A stretch of 64,000 bases of DNA from contig JAFKKN010000001.1 in NCBI GenBank assembly GCA_017305535.1, positions 483,145-547,144 on the forward strand, given 5' to 3'. This stretch comes from Hyphomicrobiales bacterium (lineage in GTDB: Bacteria; Pseudomonadota; Alphaproteobacteria; Rhizobiales; Xanthobacteraceae). The position numbers were made by a program, and so were the translations under genes. The notes below the pieces were generated by a model. The model saw nothing but the letters and a program-made list of their open reading frames with translations, ran no database searches and was not told the DNA's origin. Within the stretch, counting starts at the first letter, position 1. Every line of letters starts with the position of its first letter. Below, one piece after another: positions 36,493 through 46,504 of the stretch.

Positions 36493-36791
36493 GAACGTCC
36501 TGTACCGATCGCGTATCGGAAAACACGCGATTCCTGTCTCGTGGAAGCCTCTCCGACCTCCATTCCAGCCTAAGGTTTTACCACACCGCTTTTGATCCTG
36601 ATATGCAGCGCGGAAAAATCCGGGGGCATCGTTAGCGGCAACGTTGTCATGTGGTCTTGTTGGCGCCCGAGGCGGCTGGCCTTGCCCTCATGAGGGAGCA
36701 TTGTTCCAAGCCCGGGCAACCGGGGGGCTGCCCGTATTCCCTGAAATCCACCGACACGGCCTCCTCGCCGGTCCGACGAGGAGGCTCGCGG
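36493..36791. promoter_or_regulatory. 299 bp gap: RND operon promoter region and porin terminator
   Basis: At the right end, GCCTCCTCG (36759-36767) faces CGAGGAGGC (36777-36785), a 9 bp stem starting 6 bp past the porin stop, so it is the likely porin terminator although no clear U run follows. At the left end, CCGAT-cgcgt-ATCGG (36505-36519), 13 bp upstream of the adaptor ATG, could be an operator or part of the leader. Nothing else is recognisable and there is no gene. Confidence 0.45.
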
Positions 36792-38210
36792 CTAGAAGTT
36801 GCGCTGGGCGCGAACGCCGAAGGTCCAAGTACCTTCACTTGCCAGTGTGGCGCCACCGATAGGTGTGACCCCGACGTTCTTCTGGTCGATGTAGGTGTAC
36901 ATGACCTCTCCCGAGAAGGTCAGGTTCTTGACCGGCGTCCATTTGGTGAGGAGACCGAGCTGCGAAATGTTGAAATCCGGATTGCAAGCGAGCAGCCCGG
37001 AGCAGATCGATGTTCCCGCCAGCAGGGCCTTAGCCGTATCGTTGTAGCGGACCTGAGTGTAGGAGCCGAACAGCGACGAGGACCAATAGGGATCCCAGTT
37101 GTGGTTGAATGCGCCGCGCAGACCCCAAGCCTCGGTCTTCTGGATGCTGCTGCCGGCGCTGAATACGCCGTCGCTGGAGTATGCGTAAGCCACCCGCGTG
37201 CCGCCGCCACCCCAAATCTGGAAGCTGTCGGGGCTGACGCCGCCGATGATGTTGCGCGAAGCACCGTCGGCGTAACCGACCGACAGGTTGATGGTATCGC
37301 CCGCCCCGGTCGGCAAATTTTTCAGCGACAGAGCCAACTGAGCAGCGAAGCCCCAGGTATCGTCAGGATGACCGGCACCAACGCCGCCGCCCCCGCCACC
37401 ATAGTAGCCCGCATAGCCGGTACGGAGTTGATGCGCCAGCGCCGATGCCTGGAATACGCCCCATGCCTGATCGACCCGGATCTGGCCGACGATATCGGGC
37501 ACGTTGGTGCCGCCCCAATTGCTCGCCGGCGTAAAGCCCGAGGTCACGTCGTAGAGTGGCGCGCGGGAATAGGAGCTGACGGGGCTGGCGCCGTTCAGGC
37601 CGCTCGCCTCTTCAAGGCTGAGCACGGCGGATATGCCGTTGCCGAATTGAGCCGTGTAGGCGATCTGATTGACGCCGCTGTCGACGTCCTCGCCACCGAT
37701 CAGATAGGACGTGTTGTTTCCGGGAAAGCCGGTCCATGGCGCGGAGAACTGCGATACCGCCTTGCCCATGGTGAAGCCAGCAAACTGAATGAAGGCGTAA
37801 TAGACGCCGACGTTATCCGCGCCCGCGCGCGAAGCCGTATCGGTCGTCCAATTAAACCGTATGTCTGCGTAGGTACGGACTACGCCATATTCGGTCGCGG
37901 TGCGGGTGTCGATGGTCGTCGCCAAACGTGAACGCGCGACATAGTCGTTCGAATAACGGGTGACGCGTCCATTCCAGCGCGGCGCGTCGTAGGCGCCAGA
38001 GGCGTTGAACGAGGTATCCGCGCGGATGTACCCACCGAGCTTGATGCAGGTATCCGTCCCCGGAATGTAGTAGAAGCCAGCGCCGTACAGCGAGCAGACC
38101 TTCACGTACTCGACCGCCTTGGCCTTCAACGGCAAATCCGCTGCCTGCGCTCCGCCGATGGCAAATAACGCCGCCGCCGAACCGACCAATATTATTTTTG
38201 TTGTCGCCAT
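36792..38210 (-). CDS. Outer-membrane porin (rhizobial Omp/porin_2 type)
   Basis: A 472-residue trimeric-porin-type beta-barrel of the alphaproteobacterial porin_2 family. The signal peptide is residues 1-23 (ending GGAQA, cut before ADLPLK). Right after it come the family hallmarks VEYVKVCSLYGAGFYYIPGT and CIKLGGYIRAD. The barrel ends with TFGVRAQRNF, a C-terminal aromatic residue as in outer-membrane proteins. The ATG at 38210 has GGAGG five bases upstream; longer forms are not supported. Gly-rich loops (GGGGGG) lie in the middle. It is a single gene with its own terminator-like hairpin. Confidence 0.92.
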   Translation of the reverse strand: MATTKIILVGSAAALFAIGGAQAADLPLKAKAVEYVKVCSLYGAGFYYIPGTDTCIKLGGYIRADTSFNASGAYDAPRWNGRVTRYSNDYVARSRLATTIDTRTATEYGVVRTYADIRFNWTTDTASRAGADNVGVYYAFIQFAGFTMGKAVSQFSAPWTGFPGNNTSYLIGGEDVDSGVNQIAYTAQFGNGISAVLSLEEASGLNGASPVSSYSRAPLYDVTSGFTPASNWGGTNVPDIVGQIRVDQAWGVFQASALAHQLRTGYAGYYGGGGGGVGAGHPDDTWGFAAQLALSLKNLPTGAGDTINLSVGYADGASRNIIGGVSPDSFQIWGGGGTRVAYAYSSDGVFSAGSSIQKTEAWGLRGAFNHNWDPYWSSSLFGSYTQVRYNDTAKALLAGTSICSGLLACNPDFNISQLGLLTKWTPVKNLTFSGEVMYTYIDQKNVGVTPIGGATLASEGTWTFGVRAQRNF

Positions 38211-38600
38211 CTTCACCTCCAGCCCACTCTCGACCGCGAGCACCTCGCCGACCGCCACGATCCGTGCCCCGGCGCGACCCAACGCCGCAGCGAGCATGTC
38301 GTCTGCCAGCGCCCGGAGGCAAACACAAACCTCCGTTGCACCGCTCCAATGCACGCTTTTTTGGAAGCGTGCTGCACAATGGCAACGGGTGTGGATAAGT
38401 GGGAGACGCTCTGTTTTACCAGACCCGCGATCCGTGGATGAATATCCTCCCGGTCATGGTGGCGCACCGACCTCCCTATCCTGTCTTCGCGGGAGCCGGT
38501 ACAATCACCACTCTCCGCACCGACAGCCGATCGACGATTCTCTCTGCTTGAAGACATCGGATCGGACAGCCGCGATCACTTAAAACAGGCCACGCAATCA
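38211..38600. promoter_or_regulatory. 390 bp divergent gap between porin and xthA
   Basis: This gap holds the porin promoter and leader on the minus strand and the xthA promoter on the plus strand. The one clear element is a perfect 8-6-8 hairpin, GCACGCTT (38351-38358) and AAGCGTGC (38365-38372), about 140 bp upstream of the porin ATG, in its probable 5' leader or promoter. TGTGGATAA lies near 38391 but is only a single DnaA-box-like match. No further gene or repeat family is seen. Confidence 0.4.
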
Positions 38601-39392
38601 ATGAGAATCGCCACCTGGAACGTTAATTCGGTACGGCAGCGGCTTGATCATTTGCTGACTTGGCTAAGCGAATGCTCCCCGGACATCGTCTGCCTGCAAG
38701 AGATCAAATGCGTCGACGAGGCCTTTCCGCGCGAGGCGATCGAAGCGCTCGGCTACAACGTCGTCACCCACGGCCAGAAGACCTTCAACGGCGTCGCTTT
38801 GCTGTCACGTTTGCCGTTCGATGAAACCACGCCGCGGCTGGCCGGCGATCTCGACGATGCCCATGCCCGATTCCTCGAAGGCGTCGTGTCGCTGAAGCAT
38901 GGCGCGCTGCGCATCGCCTGCCTCTACCTGCCCAATGGCAACCCGGCGAATACCGATAAATATCCGTACAAACTCAACTGGATGTCGCGGCTTCTTGAAT
39001 ATACGAAAGAGCGTCTCAAGGCCGAGGAGCCGCTCGTTCTGGCTGGCGATTTCAACGTTATTCCGGCCGCGCGCGATGTATATAATCCAGACGCCTGGGT
39101 CGACGATGCGCTATTCCGCCCGGAAACGCGGGAACGGTTTCAAGCTCTGCTCGGGCTTGGGCTGACGGACGCCTTGCGCGCCACCACCGACGCAGCCGGC
39201 CAATATACGTTCTGGGATTATCAGGCTGGCGCCTGGCAGAAGAACAACGGGCTGCGTATCGATCACCTGCTGCTGTCGCCGCAGGCCGGCGACCGGCTGA
39301 GTGGCGTCGGCATCGACAAATACGTCCGCGCCTGGGAAAAGCCGTCCGACCACGTCCCGGTGTGGGTCGATCTGGATCTGGAAGCTGCGTGA
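38601..39392 (+). CDS. xthA: Exodeoxyribonuclease III
   Basis: A 263-residue endonuclease/exonuclease/phosphatase-family enzyme for abasic-site repair. The signatures are MRIATWNVNSVRQR at the N-terminus, DIVCLQEIKC with the metal-binding Glu, AGDFNVIP (Asp and Asn) and the C-terminal SDHVPVWVDL (Asp-His pair). The length is normal. It is convergent with the ExoR-like gene (28 bp gap). Confidence 0.96.
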   Translation: MRIATWNVNSVRQRLDHLLTWLSECSPDIVCLQEIKCVDEAFPREAIEALGYNVVTHGQKTFNGVALLSRLPFDETTPRLAGDLDDAHARFLEGVVSLKHGALRIACLYLPNGNPANTDKYPYKLNWMSRLLEYTKERLKAEEPLVLAGDFNVIPAARDVYNPDAWVDDALFRPETRERFQALLGLGLTDALRATTDAAGQYTFWDYQAGAWQKNNGLRIDHLLLSPQAGDRLSGVGIDKYVRAWEKPSDHVPVWVDLDLEAA

Positions 39393-39420
39393 TCCGCTGG
39401 CCGGCTTAATCCCGACGGTC

Positions 39421-40236
39421 TCAATCCCGACGGCCTTGCACCCAGTGCTCGATCATCTGTAGCGCCATCGCACGATCGTCCTCGGACGCCTTGGCGATCG
39501 CCTTGTTGTAGCTGTCCTTGATCCAGGCTTCCTCGGGACCAGCGCTATCGCGTGCCAACGTCAGCCACATCAGGCCTCGCGCCGCCTGCCGCGGCAGATG
39601 GTCGCCGTTGAACAGCATCTGGCCAAGCATGGCCTGCGCCTGATGCTGACCCTTCTGGGCGGCAAGCCCGAGCCAGCGGATGCCGTATTTCGGATCACGC
39701 GGCGCGCCGACGCCATTGAGATAGAGTCGTGCCAGATCGTATTGGGCGTCGGCATTGCCGAAATACGACGCGGCATAGGAGAACATCTCTCGCGCACGTT
39801 CGGCATCGGCCTTGATCTTGGAGTTGGGAATGCCTTCCAGATAATAGCGGCCAAGCGCGACAAAGGCATTGGCCACCACCGTCGCTTGCGGCGCGGTTGG
39901 GCTGTCCTCGGCGTGCGCATTGGCGATACGGCTGAAATACTGAAAAGCGCGAAGGTCGTCCTGCGCGACGCCATCGCCCTTGGCGTACATCCGGCCGAGT
40001 TTCCACTGTGCAATCGGGTGACCATCCTCGGCCGCGTATTGCAAGGCGGACAGCGAATTGCTGGTGGGCGCGGACTTGCGCAATGCGCCCGCGGAACCTA
40101 CCGGCGGCGCGGCAGAAGCCACCGGCAACGCCGAATCCTGCCCGACGGTGGTGCCCTCGAACGCAAACGCCGGCGGCCCCGCCAACGCGAAGCCCATCAC
40201 ACTCAACGCAACAACGATACGCTCAGATATCCGCAT
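39421..40236 (-). CDS. exoR: ExoR-like periplasmic Sel1-repeat protein
   Basis: A 271-residue secreted protein. The signal peptide [20 protein letters not shown] is followed by PPAFA and a cut before FEGTT. Sel1 repeats follow at about 64-99, 123-159, 160-195 and 196-232 (for example [21 protein letters not shown]). The layout and segments such as [21 protein letters not shown] and [19 protein letters not shown] closely recall ExoR of Sinorhizobium, the periplasmic inhibitor of the ExoS/ChvI two-component system that controls succinoglycan and motility. Its start overlaps the ilvD 3' end by 14 bp. The ExoR name is from memory of the family; a generic Sel1 protein is the alternative. No exoS or chvI is in the window. 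Confidence 0.72.
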   Translation of the reverse strand: MRISERIVVALSVMGFALAGPPAFAFEGTTVGQDSALPVASAAPPVGSAGALRKSAPTSNSLSALQYAAEDGHPIAQWKLGRMYAKGDGVAQDDLRAFQYFSRIANAHAEDSPTAPQATVVANAFVALGRYYLEGIPNSKIKADAERAREMFSYAASYFGNADAQYDLARLYLNGVGAPRDPKYGIRWLGLAAQKGQHQAQAMLGQMLFNGDHLPRQAARGLMWLTLARDSAGPEEAWIKDSYNKAIAKASEDDRAMALQMIEHWVQGRRD

Positions 40237-41947
40237 AACACTGCTTCTCACGCGCCCCGCCCGGATGGGTCACGGCGCCGTCCACGGCGGGGCCGACCTG
40301 CTGGGCGTATTTCCATAGCGCGCCCGAACGATAGTCGCTCGCACGCGGCTTCCAACTCGTCTTGCGTTCGGTCAACTCGGCGTCGGACAATTTGACGTCG
40401 AGCGTGCCGTCCACGGCATCGATTTCAATGATATCGCCGTCGCGCAGCAGCGCGATGGGGCCGCCCACGGCCGCTTCGGGCCCGACATGGCCGATGCAGA
40501 AGCCGCGCGTCGCGCCGGAGAAGCGGCCATCGGTGATGAGCGCGACCTTGCCGCCCATGCCCTGCCCGTACAGCGCCGCGGTGGTTGCCAGCATTTCCCG
40601 CATTCCGGGACCGCCGCGCGGTCCCTCATAGCGGATCACCAGCACGTCGCCTTCCTTGTAGGTGCGATTCTTCACCGCCTCGAACGCATCTTCCTCGCGG
40701 TCGAAACAGCGCGCCGGGCCGGTAAACTTCAACTCCGACATGCCAGCGACCTTCACGATCGCACCCTCCGGGGCCAGATTCCCTTTCAAGCCGACGACGC
40801 CGCCCGTAACGGTGATCGGCTTGTCTGCTGGATGCACCACATCCTGGTGCGGGTTCCATTTCACCGACTTCAGGTTCTCCGCGATGGTGCGTCCTGTTAC
40901 CGTCAGACAATCACCGTGCAGAAAGCCGTGATCGAGCAGCGTTTTCATCAGCAGCGGTATGCCGCCAACCTCAAACATGTCTTTGGCGACATAACGGCCG
41001 CCCGGCTTCAAATCCGCGACATATGGTGTCTTTTTGAAGATTTCGGCGACATCGAACAGGTCGAACTTGATGCCGCATTCATGCGCGATGGCTGGAAGAT
41101 GCAGCGCCGCATTGGTGGAGCCACCCGAAGCCGCAACCACGGCGGCGGCGTTCTCCAGCGCCTTGCGGGTGACGATGTCGCGCGGGCGGATATTGGCGGC
41201 GATCAGATCCATGATTTTCTCGCCGGCCGCCATGCAGAAGGAATCGCGGATTTCGTAAGGCGCCGGCGCACCGGCCGAGTACGGCAGCGCCAGTCCGATA
41301 GCTTCGGACACCGTCGCCATGGTGTTGGCGGTGAATTGCGCGCCGCAGGCGCCGGCCGACGGGCACGCCACCCGCTCGATCTCGTCGAGATCGGCGTCGG
41401 AAAACTCGCCGGTGGAATGCTTGCCGACCGCCTCGAACATATCCTGCACGGTGACCGGCTGGCCGCGGAAATTGCCTGGCAGGATTGAGCCGCCATAGAT
41501 GAAGATCGACGGCACGTTAAGCCGGACCATCGCCATCATCATCCCCGGCAGCGACTTGTCGCAACCGGCGAGGCCGACCAGCGCGTCATAGGCATGGCCG
41601 CGAATGGTTAGCTCGACACTGTCAGCAATCACTTCGCGCGACGGCAGCGACGAGCGCATCCCGTCATGGCCCATGGCAATGCCGTCGGTGACGGTGATGG
41701 TGCAAAACTCGCGCGGTGTGCCGCCGGCCGAGGCGACGCCCTTCTTCACCGCCTGCGCCTGACGCATCAGCGAAATGTTGCAGGGGGCGGCCTCGTTCCA
41801 GCATGAAGCGACGCCGACAAAGGGTTGATGAATCTGGGCTGTCGTCAGCCCCATGGCATAGAGATAGGAGCGATGCGGCGCACGCTCGGGGCCTTCGGTC
41901 ACGTGCCGGCTTGGCAGCTTTGCCTTGATGTTGGTCTTCGCGTCCAT
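40223..41947 (-). CDS. ilvD: Dihydroxy-acid dehydratase
   Basis: A 574-residue Fe-S dehydratase that makes the 2-keto acid precursors of valine, isoleucine and leucine. The cluster cysteines are Cys56 (AAPCN), the [13 protein letters not shown] cysteine and the [15 protein letters not shown] cysteine. The length and ends ([19 protein letters not shown]) are normal. The ATG at 41947 follows a 314 bp gap with two tandem small palindromes. The ExoR-like gene follows with overlap. Confidence 0.96.
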   Translation of the reverse strand: MDAKTNIKAKLPSRHVTEGPERAPHRSYLYAMGLTTAQIHQPFVGVASCWNEAAPCNISLMRQAQAVKKGVASAGGTPREFCTITVTDGIAMGHDGMRSSLPSREVIADSVELTIRGHAYDALVGLAGCDKSLPGMMMAMVRLNVPSIFIYGGSILPGNFRGQPVTVQDMFEAVGKHSTGEFSDADLDEIERVACPSAGACGAQFTANTMATVSEAIGLALPYSAGAPAPYEIRDSFCMAAGEKIMDLIAANIRPRDIVTRKALENAAAVVAASGGSTNAALHLPAIAHECGIKFDLFDVAEIFKKTPYVADLKPGGRYVAKDMFEVGGIPLLMKTLLDHGFLHGDCLTVTGRTIAENLKSVKWNPHQDVVHPADKPITVTGGVVGLKGNLAPEGAIVKVAGMSELKFTGPARCFDREEDAFEAVKNRTYKEGDVLVIRYEGPRGGPGMREMLATTAALYGQGMGGKVALITDGRFSGATRGFCIGHVGPEAAVGGPIALLRDGDIIEIDAVDGTLDVKLSDAELTERKTSWKPRASDYRSGALWKYAQQVGPAVDGAVTHPGGAREKQCYADI

Positions 41948-42261
41948 CGCGAACCCATGTCCCGGGACCTATGCCCTATCGATCACGCCCGGCCCAACAG
42001 GCGAAATCTCCAAGCCCTCGACAGGCTCAAGCCGGAAAGTTCGGCCGCCGAAGTGCTTAGAATGATTTCATCAAGGGGTGTGGCCAAATAGCGGCGTAGG
42101 CAAGGGCTGCCTGCCCTCAGGGTTAAATGTTCAATCAGTGTTGCGCTCACGCAACATTCGTTGCCCTGCGGCAACCATGTCGATCGGACCGGTCCATTGA
42201 ACGATTGTTTGAAAATGCCGCGAGGAAGGCGGGCCTTCGCGGCCGCCCCTCCCGAACGCGG
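41948..42261. promoter_or_regulatory. 314 bp gap upstream of ilvD with tandem TTGC-N6-GCAA palindromes
   Basis: The gap lies between lpdA and ilvD, both on the minus strand. Two inverted repeats follow each other: TGTTGCG (42139-42145) facing CGCAACA (42150-42156), and GTTGCC (42160-42165) facing GGCAAC (42170-42175). Both contain TTGC-N6-GCAA, and their centres are 20 bp apart, two helical turns. They are about 190-230 bp upstream of the ilvD start. They look like paired operator sites, or hairpins at the end of the lpdA transcript. The remainder has no recognisable gene. Confidence 0.5.
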
Positions 42262-43695
42262 TCAGATATTCAGCACCCGGCCGTAAGCATCGAGCACCGC
42301 TTCCTTCATCATTTCCGACAGCGTCGGATGCGGGAAGACGGTGTGCATCAGCTCTTCCTCGGTGGTCTCGAGGTTCATCGCCACCACATAGCCCTGGATC
42401 AGTTCGGTGACTTCCGCGCCGATCATGTGCGCGCCCAGCAGTTGCCCGGTCTTCTTGTCGAAGATCACCTTGATCAGGCCTTGATCCTCACCGAGCGCGA
42501 TCGCCTTGCCGTTGCCGACGAACGGGAAACGGCCGACGCGGATGTCTCGGCCCTGCTCCTTCGCCTTGGCCTCGGTGAGGCCAACCGAGGCCACCTGCGG
42601 CTGACAATATGTGCAGCCGGGAATGAGGCTCTTGTCGAGCGCGTGCGGATGCAGGCCCTTGATCGCCTCGACGCAGATAACGCCCTCATGCTCGGCCTTG
42701 TGCGCCAGCATCGGCGGGCCGGCGACATCGCCGATGGCGTAGATGCCCGGCACGTTGGTCATGCCGTAGCCGTCCACCACCACGCAGCCGCGGTCGGTCT
42801 TGACGCCGAGCTTCTCGAGGCCCAGCCCCTCGATATTGCCGACCACGCCCACCGCCGAAATCACCCGCTCAAATTCGGCAGTGACCGGCTTGCCCTTGCC
42901 GTCGTCGATGGTGGCGACGACGCTGTCAGCCTTCTTGTCGAGCTTGGTGACCTTGGTCGAGGTCATGATCTTGATGCCCTGCTTCTCGAACCGCTTGCGG
43001 GCCAGGCCGGCGATCTCGGCATCCTCGACGGGCAATATCTGCGGCAGCACCTCGACCACGGTGACCTCCGCGCCCATGGTGCGGAAGAACGAAGCGAACT
43101 CGATGCCGATCGCGCCGGAGCCGACGACGAGCAGCGACTTCGGAATTTTTGGTGCGACCATCGCCTCAAAATAAGTCCACACCAGCCTGCCGTCCTGCTC
43201 CAGTCCGGGCAGTATGCGCGGCCGCGCGCCGGTGGCGAGAATAATGTGCTTGGCCTGGTAGCTGCCCTCGCCAAGCGCACCCTTCGGCGGTTCGGTAATG
43301 AGGCGCGAGTCCGACTTCTTCACCGTGATCTTGCCGGGCGCGTCGATCGACGCCTCGCCCCAGATCACGGTGATCTTATTCTTCTTCATCAGGAAACCGA
43401 CGCCCTCGTTCAGGCGCTTGGAGACGCCGCGCGAGCGCTGCACCACCGCCTTCGGATCGAAGCTCACCTTCTCCGCCGACAGGCCATAGTCCTTGGCGTG
43501 CTGCATGTAGTGATAGATCTCCGCCGAGCGCAGCAGCGCCTTGGTCGGAATGCAGCCCCAGTTCAGGCAGATACCGCCGAGATACTGCTTCTCGACGATG
43601 GCAACCTTGAAACCAAGCTGCGCCGCGCGGATCGCCGTGACGTAACCGCCGGGACCAGAGCCGATGATGATGACGTCGAAAGATGTGTCGGCCAC
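42262..43695 (-). CDS. lpdA: Dihydrolipoyl dehydrogenase (E3)
   Basis: A 477-residue FAD-dependent disulfide oxidoreductase that reoxidises dihydrolipoamide. The FAD motif IGSGPGG is at residues 11-17, the redox pair Cys43/Cys48 is in GGICLNWGC, a second GSGAIG lies in the NAD domain, and the C-terminal PHPTLSE carries the active His. It starts with GTG at 43695, one base after the pdhC stop. Its place at the end of the pdhABC block makes it the E3 of pyruvate dehydrogenase; the 2-oxoglutarate complex often has another. Confidence 0.95.
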   Translation of the reverse strand: MADTSFDVIIIGSGPGGYVTAIRAAQLGFKVAIVEKQYLGGICLNWGCIPTKALLRSAEIYHYMQHAKDYGLSAEKVSFDPKAVVQRSRGVSKRLNEGVGFLMKKNKITVIWGEASIDAPGKITVKKSDSRLITEPPKGALGEGSYQAKHIILATGARPRILPGLEQDGRLVWTYFEAMVAPKIPKSLLVVGSGAIGIEFASFFRTMGAEVTVVEVLPQILPVEDAEIAGLARKRFEKQGIKIMTSTKVTKLDKKADSVVATIDDGKGKPVTAEFERVISAVGVVGNIEGLGLEKLGVKTDRGCVVVDGYGMTNVPGIYAIGDVAGPPMLAHKAEHEGVICVEAIKGLHPHALDKSLIPGCTYCQPQVASVGLTEAKAKEQGRDIRVGRFPFVGNGKAIALGEDQGLIKVIFDKKTGQLLGAHMIGAEVTELIQGYVVAMNLETTEEELMHTVFPHPTLSEMMKEAVLDAYGRVLNI

Positions 43696-43696
43696 G

Positions 43697-45070
43697 TTAC
43701 ACCATCATCGTCATGGGGTTTTCAATCAGTTGCCTGAAGGCGCCGAGAAGCTCGGCGCCGAGCGCGCCGTCCACCGCGCGGTGATCGCAAGACAGCGTCA
43801 CGCTCATCATGTTCGCGACTTCGACCTTGCCGTCGCGGACAATGGCGCGCTGCTCGCCGGTGCCAACCGCGAGAATGGTCGCATGCGGCGGGTTGATGAC
43901 GGCGGTGAAGTCTTTGATGCCGAACATGCCAAGGTTCGACACTGCCGAGGTTCCACCCTGATATTCGTCAGGCTTGAGCTTGCGGGTGCGTGCGCGCGCG
44001 GCGAAATCCTTCATCCGGTTGGAGATCACCGACAGCGTCAGCGTCTCGGCACTGCGCACGATCGGCGTGATCAACCCGCCCGGCATCGCCACCGCGACGC
44101 CGATATCGGAATGCTTGTGTTTCAGCATTCCGCCATCGGTCCAACTCACATTGGCGTCTGGCACGCGCTGGAGCGCGACCGCCATGGCCTTCACGACGAA
44201 GTCGTTGACCGAGAGCTTGTAGGCGGGCTTACCGTCCTTGTCCTTGGGTGCTGCGGCGTTGGCCTGCTCGCGCAGTGCCAACAGCTTGTCGAGATTGCAA
44301 TCCATCGTCAGATAGAAATGCGGGATGGTCTGCATCGATTGCGTCAGCCGCTGCGCGATGGTCCGGCGCATGCCGTCATGCGGCACCACTTCGTAGGAGC
44401 CCTCCTCGAACAGCGCGCGGACCTGCTGATCCGACATCGACGGCGCGATACTCGGCGCAGCGGTCGCGGGAGTAGCGCCCGGCGCGGGCGCCGCTGCCGG
44501 TGCCTTCAGGCCCTGGCCGGACTTCGCCGCCTCGACGTCGCGCGCGATGACGCGGCCGTGGGGTCCCGTGCCGCCGATACGCGACAGTTCGATGCCCGCG
44601 TCCTTCGCAAGCCGGCGAGCGAGCGGCGACGAGAAGATGCGATTGCCCGACGACGACTGCGCGGCCGGCGGTGCGGCACTCGCCAGTTGCGGAGCAGGCG
44701 CAGCAGGCGGCGTTGCAGCAGGTGCAGCCGGTTGCGCGTCGGCCTTGGGAGCCGGAGCCGGAGCCGCCGGCGCTTTCGCTTCAGCCTTCGCGGCGCCGCC
44801 GCCGCTTGCCGCCGCCTTCACATCCTCGCCGTCGCCGGCCAAGATCGCGATCACATCATTGACCGGCACGTCGGCCGTGCCTTCCGGCACCAGGATTTTC
44901 GCGATGGTGCCCTCGTCGACGGCCTCGACTTCCATCGTCGCCTTGTCGGTCTCGATCTCGGCGATGACGTCACCGGACTGAACCTTGTCGCCTTCTTTCT
45001 TCAGCCACTTGGCGAGGTTGCCCTTCTCCATCGTCGGCGACAGCGCGGGCATCAGGATGTTGATCGGCAT
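43697..45070 (-). CDS. pdhC: Pyruvate dehydrogenase E2, dihydrolipoamide acetyltransferase
   Basis: A 457-residue E2 with one lipoyl domain (1-78, lipoyl-lysine Lys43 in ETDKATM), an Ala/Pro-rich linker, a peripheral-subunit-binding domain (about 142-180, [17 protein letters not shown]) and the acetyltransferase core. The core has the active site DHRAVDG near residues 432-438, and the end is [10 protein letters not shown]. It is made from the pdhABC operon just before lpdA. The lipoyl domain is almost identical to that of PdhB for its first 27 residues. Confidence 0.96.
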   Translation of the reverse strand: MPINILMPALSPTMEKGNLAKWLKKEGDKVQSGDVIAEIETDKATMEVEAVDEGTIAKILVPEGTADVPVNDVIAILAGDGEDVKAAASGGGAAKAEAKAPAAPAPAPKADAQPAAPAATPPAAPAPQLASAAPPAAQSSSGNRIFSSPLARRLAKDAGIELSRIGGTGPHGRVIARDVEAAKSGQGLKAPAAAPAPGATPATAAPSIAPSMSDQQVRALFEEGSYEVVPHDGMRRTIAQRLTQSMQTIPHFYLTMDCNLDKLLALREQANAAAPKDKDGKPAYKLSVNDFVVKAMAVALQRVPDANVSWTDGGMLKHKHSDIGVAVAMPGGLITPIVRSAETLTLSVISNRMKDFAARARTRKLKPDEYQGGTSAVSNLGMFGIKDFTAVINPPHATILAVGTGEQRAIVRDGKVEVANMMSVTLSCDHRAVDGALGAELLGAFRQLIENPMTMMV

Positions 45071-45088
45071 GACTTGAGCCCCGCGCGC

Positions 45089-46474
45089 TTAGCGATAACA
45101 GACGGCCTTCGCCGCCTCGACGACTTCCGCCACCGATGGCAGCGCCAGCTTTTCGAGATTGGCGGCATACGGCATCGGCACGTCCTTGCCCGAAACGCGC
45201 GCGACCGGCGCGTCGAGATAATCGAACGCGTGCTCCATCAGCCGTGCTGCGACTTCGGCGCCGACACCGGACTGCTGCCAGCCCTCCTCGACCACCACCG
45301 CGCGTCCGGTCTTCTGCACCGACGCAACGAAGGTTTCGGTATCCATCGGCCGAATGGTTCGCAGATCGATGACCTCTGCCTCAATGCCTTCCTTCGCCAG
45401 TTCATCAGCGGCCTTCAACGCGTAGGTCATGCCATTCGACCACGCGATCAGCGTGACGTGCTGACCGGCGCGCGCGATCTTCGCCTTGCCGATCGGCACG
45501 ATGAAGTCTTCCAGCTTCGGCACTTCGCCGGTGTGGCCGTAGAGGATTTCGTTTTCGAGGAAGATCACCGGATTGGGATCGCGGATCGCTGCCTTGAGCA
45601 GACCCTTGTAATCGGCGGCGCTGTAGGGCGCGACCACCTTGAGGCCGGGCACCTGCGAATACCACGCCGCGTAATCCTGGCTATGTTGCGCGGCGACGCG
45701 CGCCGCTGCGCCATTCGGCCCGCGGAACACGATGGAGCAGCCCATCTGCCCACCGGACATATAGAGCGTCTTCGCAGCCGAGTTGATGATCTGATCGATC
45801 GCCTGCATGGCGAAATTGAAAGTCATGAATTCGACGATCGGCTTCAACCCCGCGAAGCCCGCGCCGACGCCGACGCCGGCGAAGCCGTGCTCGGTGATCG
45901 GCGTATCGATCACACGACGCGCACCGAACTCCTGCAACAGGCCCTGCGTAACCTTGTACGCGCCCTGATACTCCGCAACCTCCTCGCCCATGACGAAGAC
46001 GTCGTCATCACGGCGCATCTCCTCGGCCATCGCGTCGCGCAGCGCCTCGCGAATGGTCATGGTCACCATCTCGGTGCCCGCTGGAATTTCCGGATCGGCC
46101 GGTGCACTGGATACCAGCGCTTGAGGTGCGGCGGCCTTTTCGGGCGCGGGCGCGGACTTGGCCTCGGCAGGCGCGGCCTCGGGCTTTGCCTCAGCCTTCG
46201 CCGGAGCCTTGTCGAGATCGGCAGCGCTTTCGCCGTCAGCGAGAATGGTGGCGATCGGCGTGTTGACCGCGACGTCGGCGGTGCCTTCTGGAATGAGAAT
46301 CTTGCCGAGCGTGCCCTCGTCGGTCGCCTCGACTTCCATCGTCGCCTTGTCGGTCTCGATTTCGGCGATCACGTCGCCGGACTTGATCGCCTCGCCCTCT
46401 TTCTTGAGCCACTTGGCGAGATTGCCCTTCTCCATCGTCGGCGACAGCGCGGGCATCAGAACTTGAATCGGCAT
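45089..46474 (-). CDS. pdhB: Pyruvate dehydrogenase E1 beta with N-terminal lipoyl domain
   Basis: A 461-residue E1 beta subunit with an extra lipoyl domain (1-78, lysine Lys43 in ETDKATM), an Ala/Glu/Pro linker (about 85-130) and a normal E1 beta part beginning [16 protein letters not shown]. Such lipoyl-bearing PdhB proteins are known from alphaproteobacteria. Members without the extra domain are about 330 residues long, so this is a fusion typical of the group, not an assembly error. It lies between pdhA (30 bp away) and pdhC (18 bp away). Confidence 0.96.
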   Translation of the reverse strand: MPIQVLMPALSPTMEKGNLAKWLKKEGEAIKSGDVIAEIETDKATMEVEATDEGTLGKILIPEGTADVAVNTPIATILADGESAADLDKAPAKAEAKPEAAPAEAKSAPAPEKAAAPQALVSSAPADPEIPAGTEMVTMTIREALRDAMAEEMRRDDDVFVMGEEVAEYQGAYKVTQGLLQEFGARRVIDTPITEHGFAGVGVGAGFAGLKPIVEFMTFNFAMQAIDQIINSAAKTLYMSGGQMGCSIVFRGPNGAAARVAAQHSQDYAAWYSQVPGLKVVAPYSAADYKGLLKAAIRDPNPVIFLENEILYGHTGEVPKLEDFIVPIGKAKIARAGQHVTLIAWSNGMTYALKAADELAKEGIEAEVIDLRTIRPMDTETFVASVQKTGRAVVVEEGWQQSGVGAEVAARLMEHAFDYLDAPVARVSGKDVPMPYAANLEKLALPSVAEVVEAAKAVCYR

Positions 46475-46504
46475 ATTCGCTCCAGAACTTATGCGGCTGC
46501 GCGC

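Noticed and set aside
38385-38400. TGTGGATAA as a DnaA box or origin
   Set aside because: A single match without a cluster of boxes or AT-rich unwinding region is not evidence for an origin.
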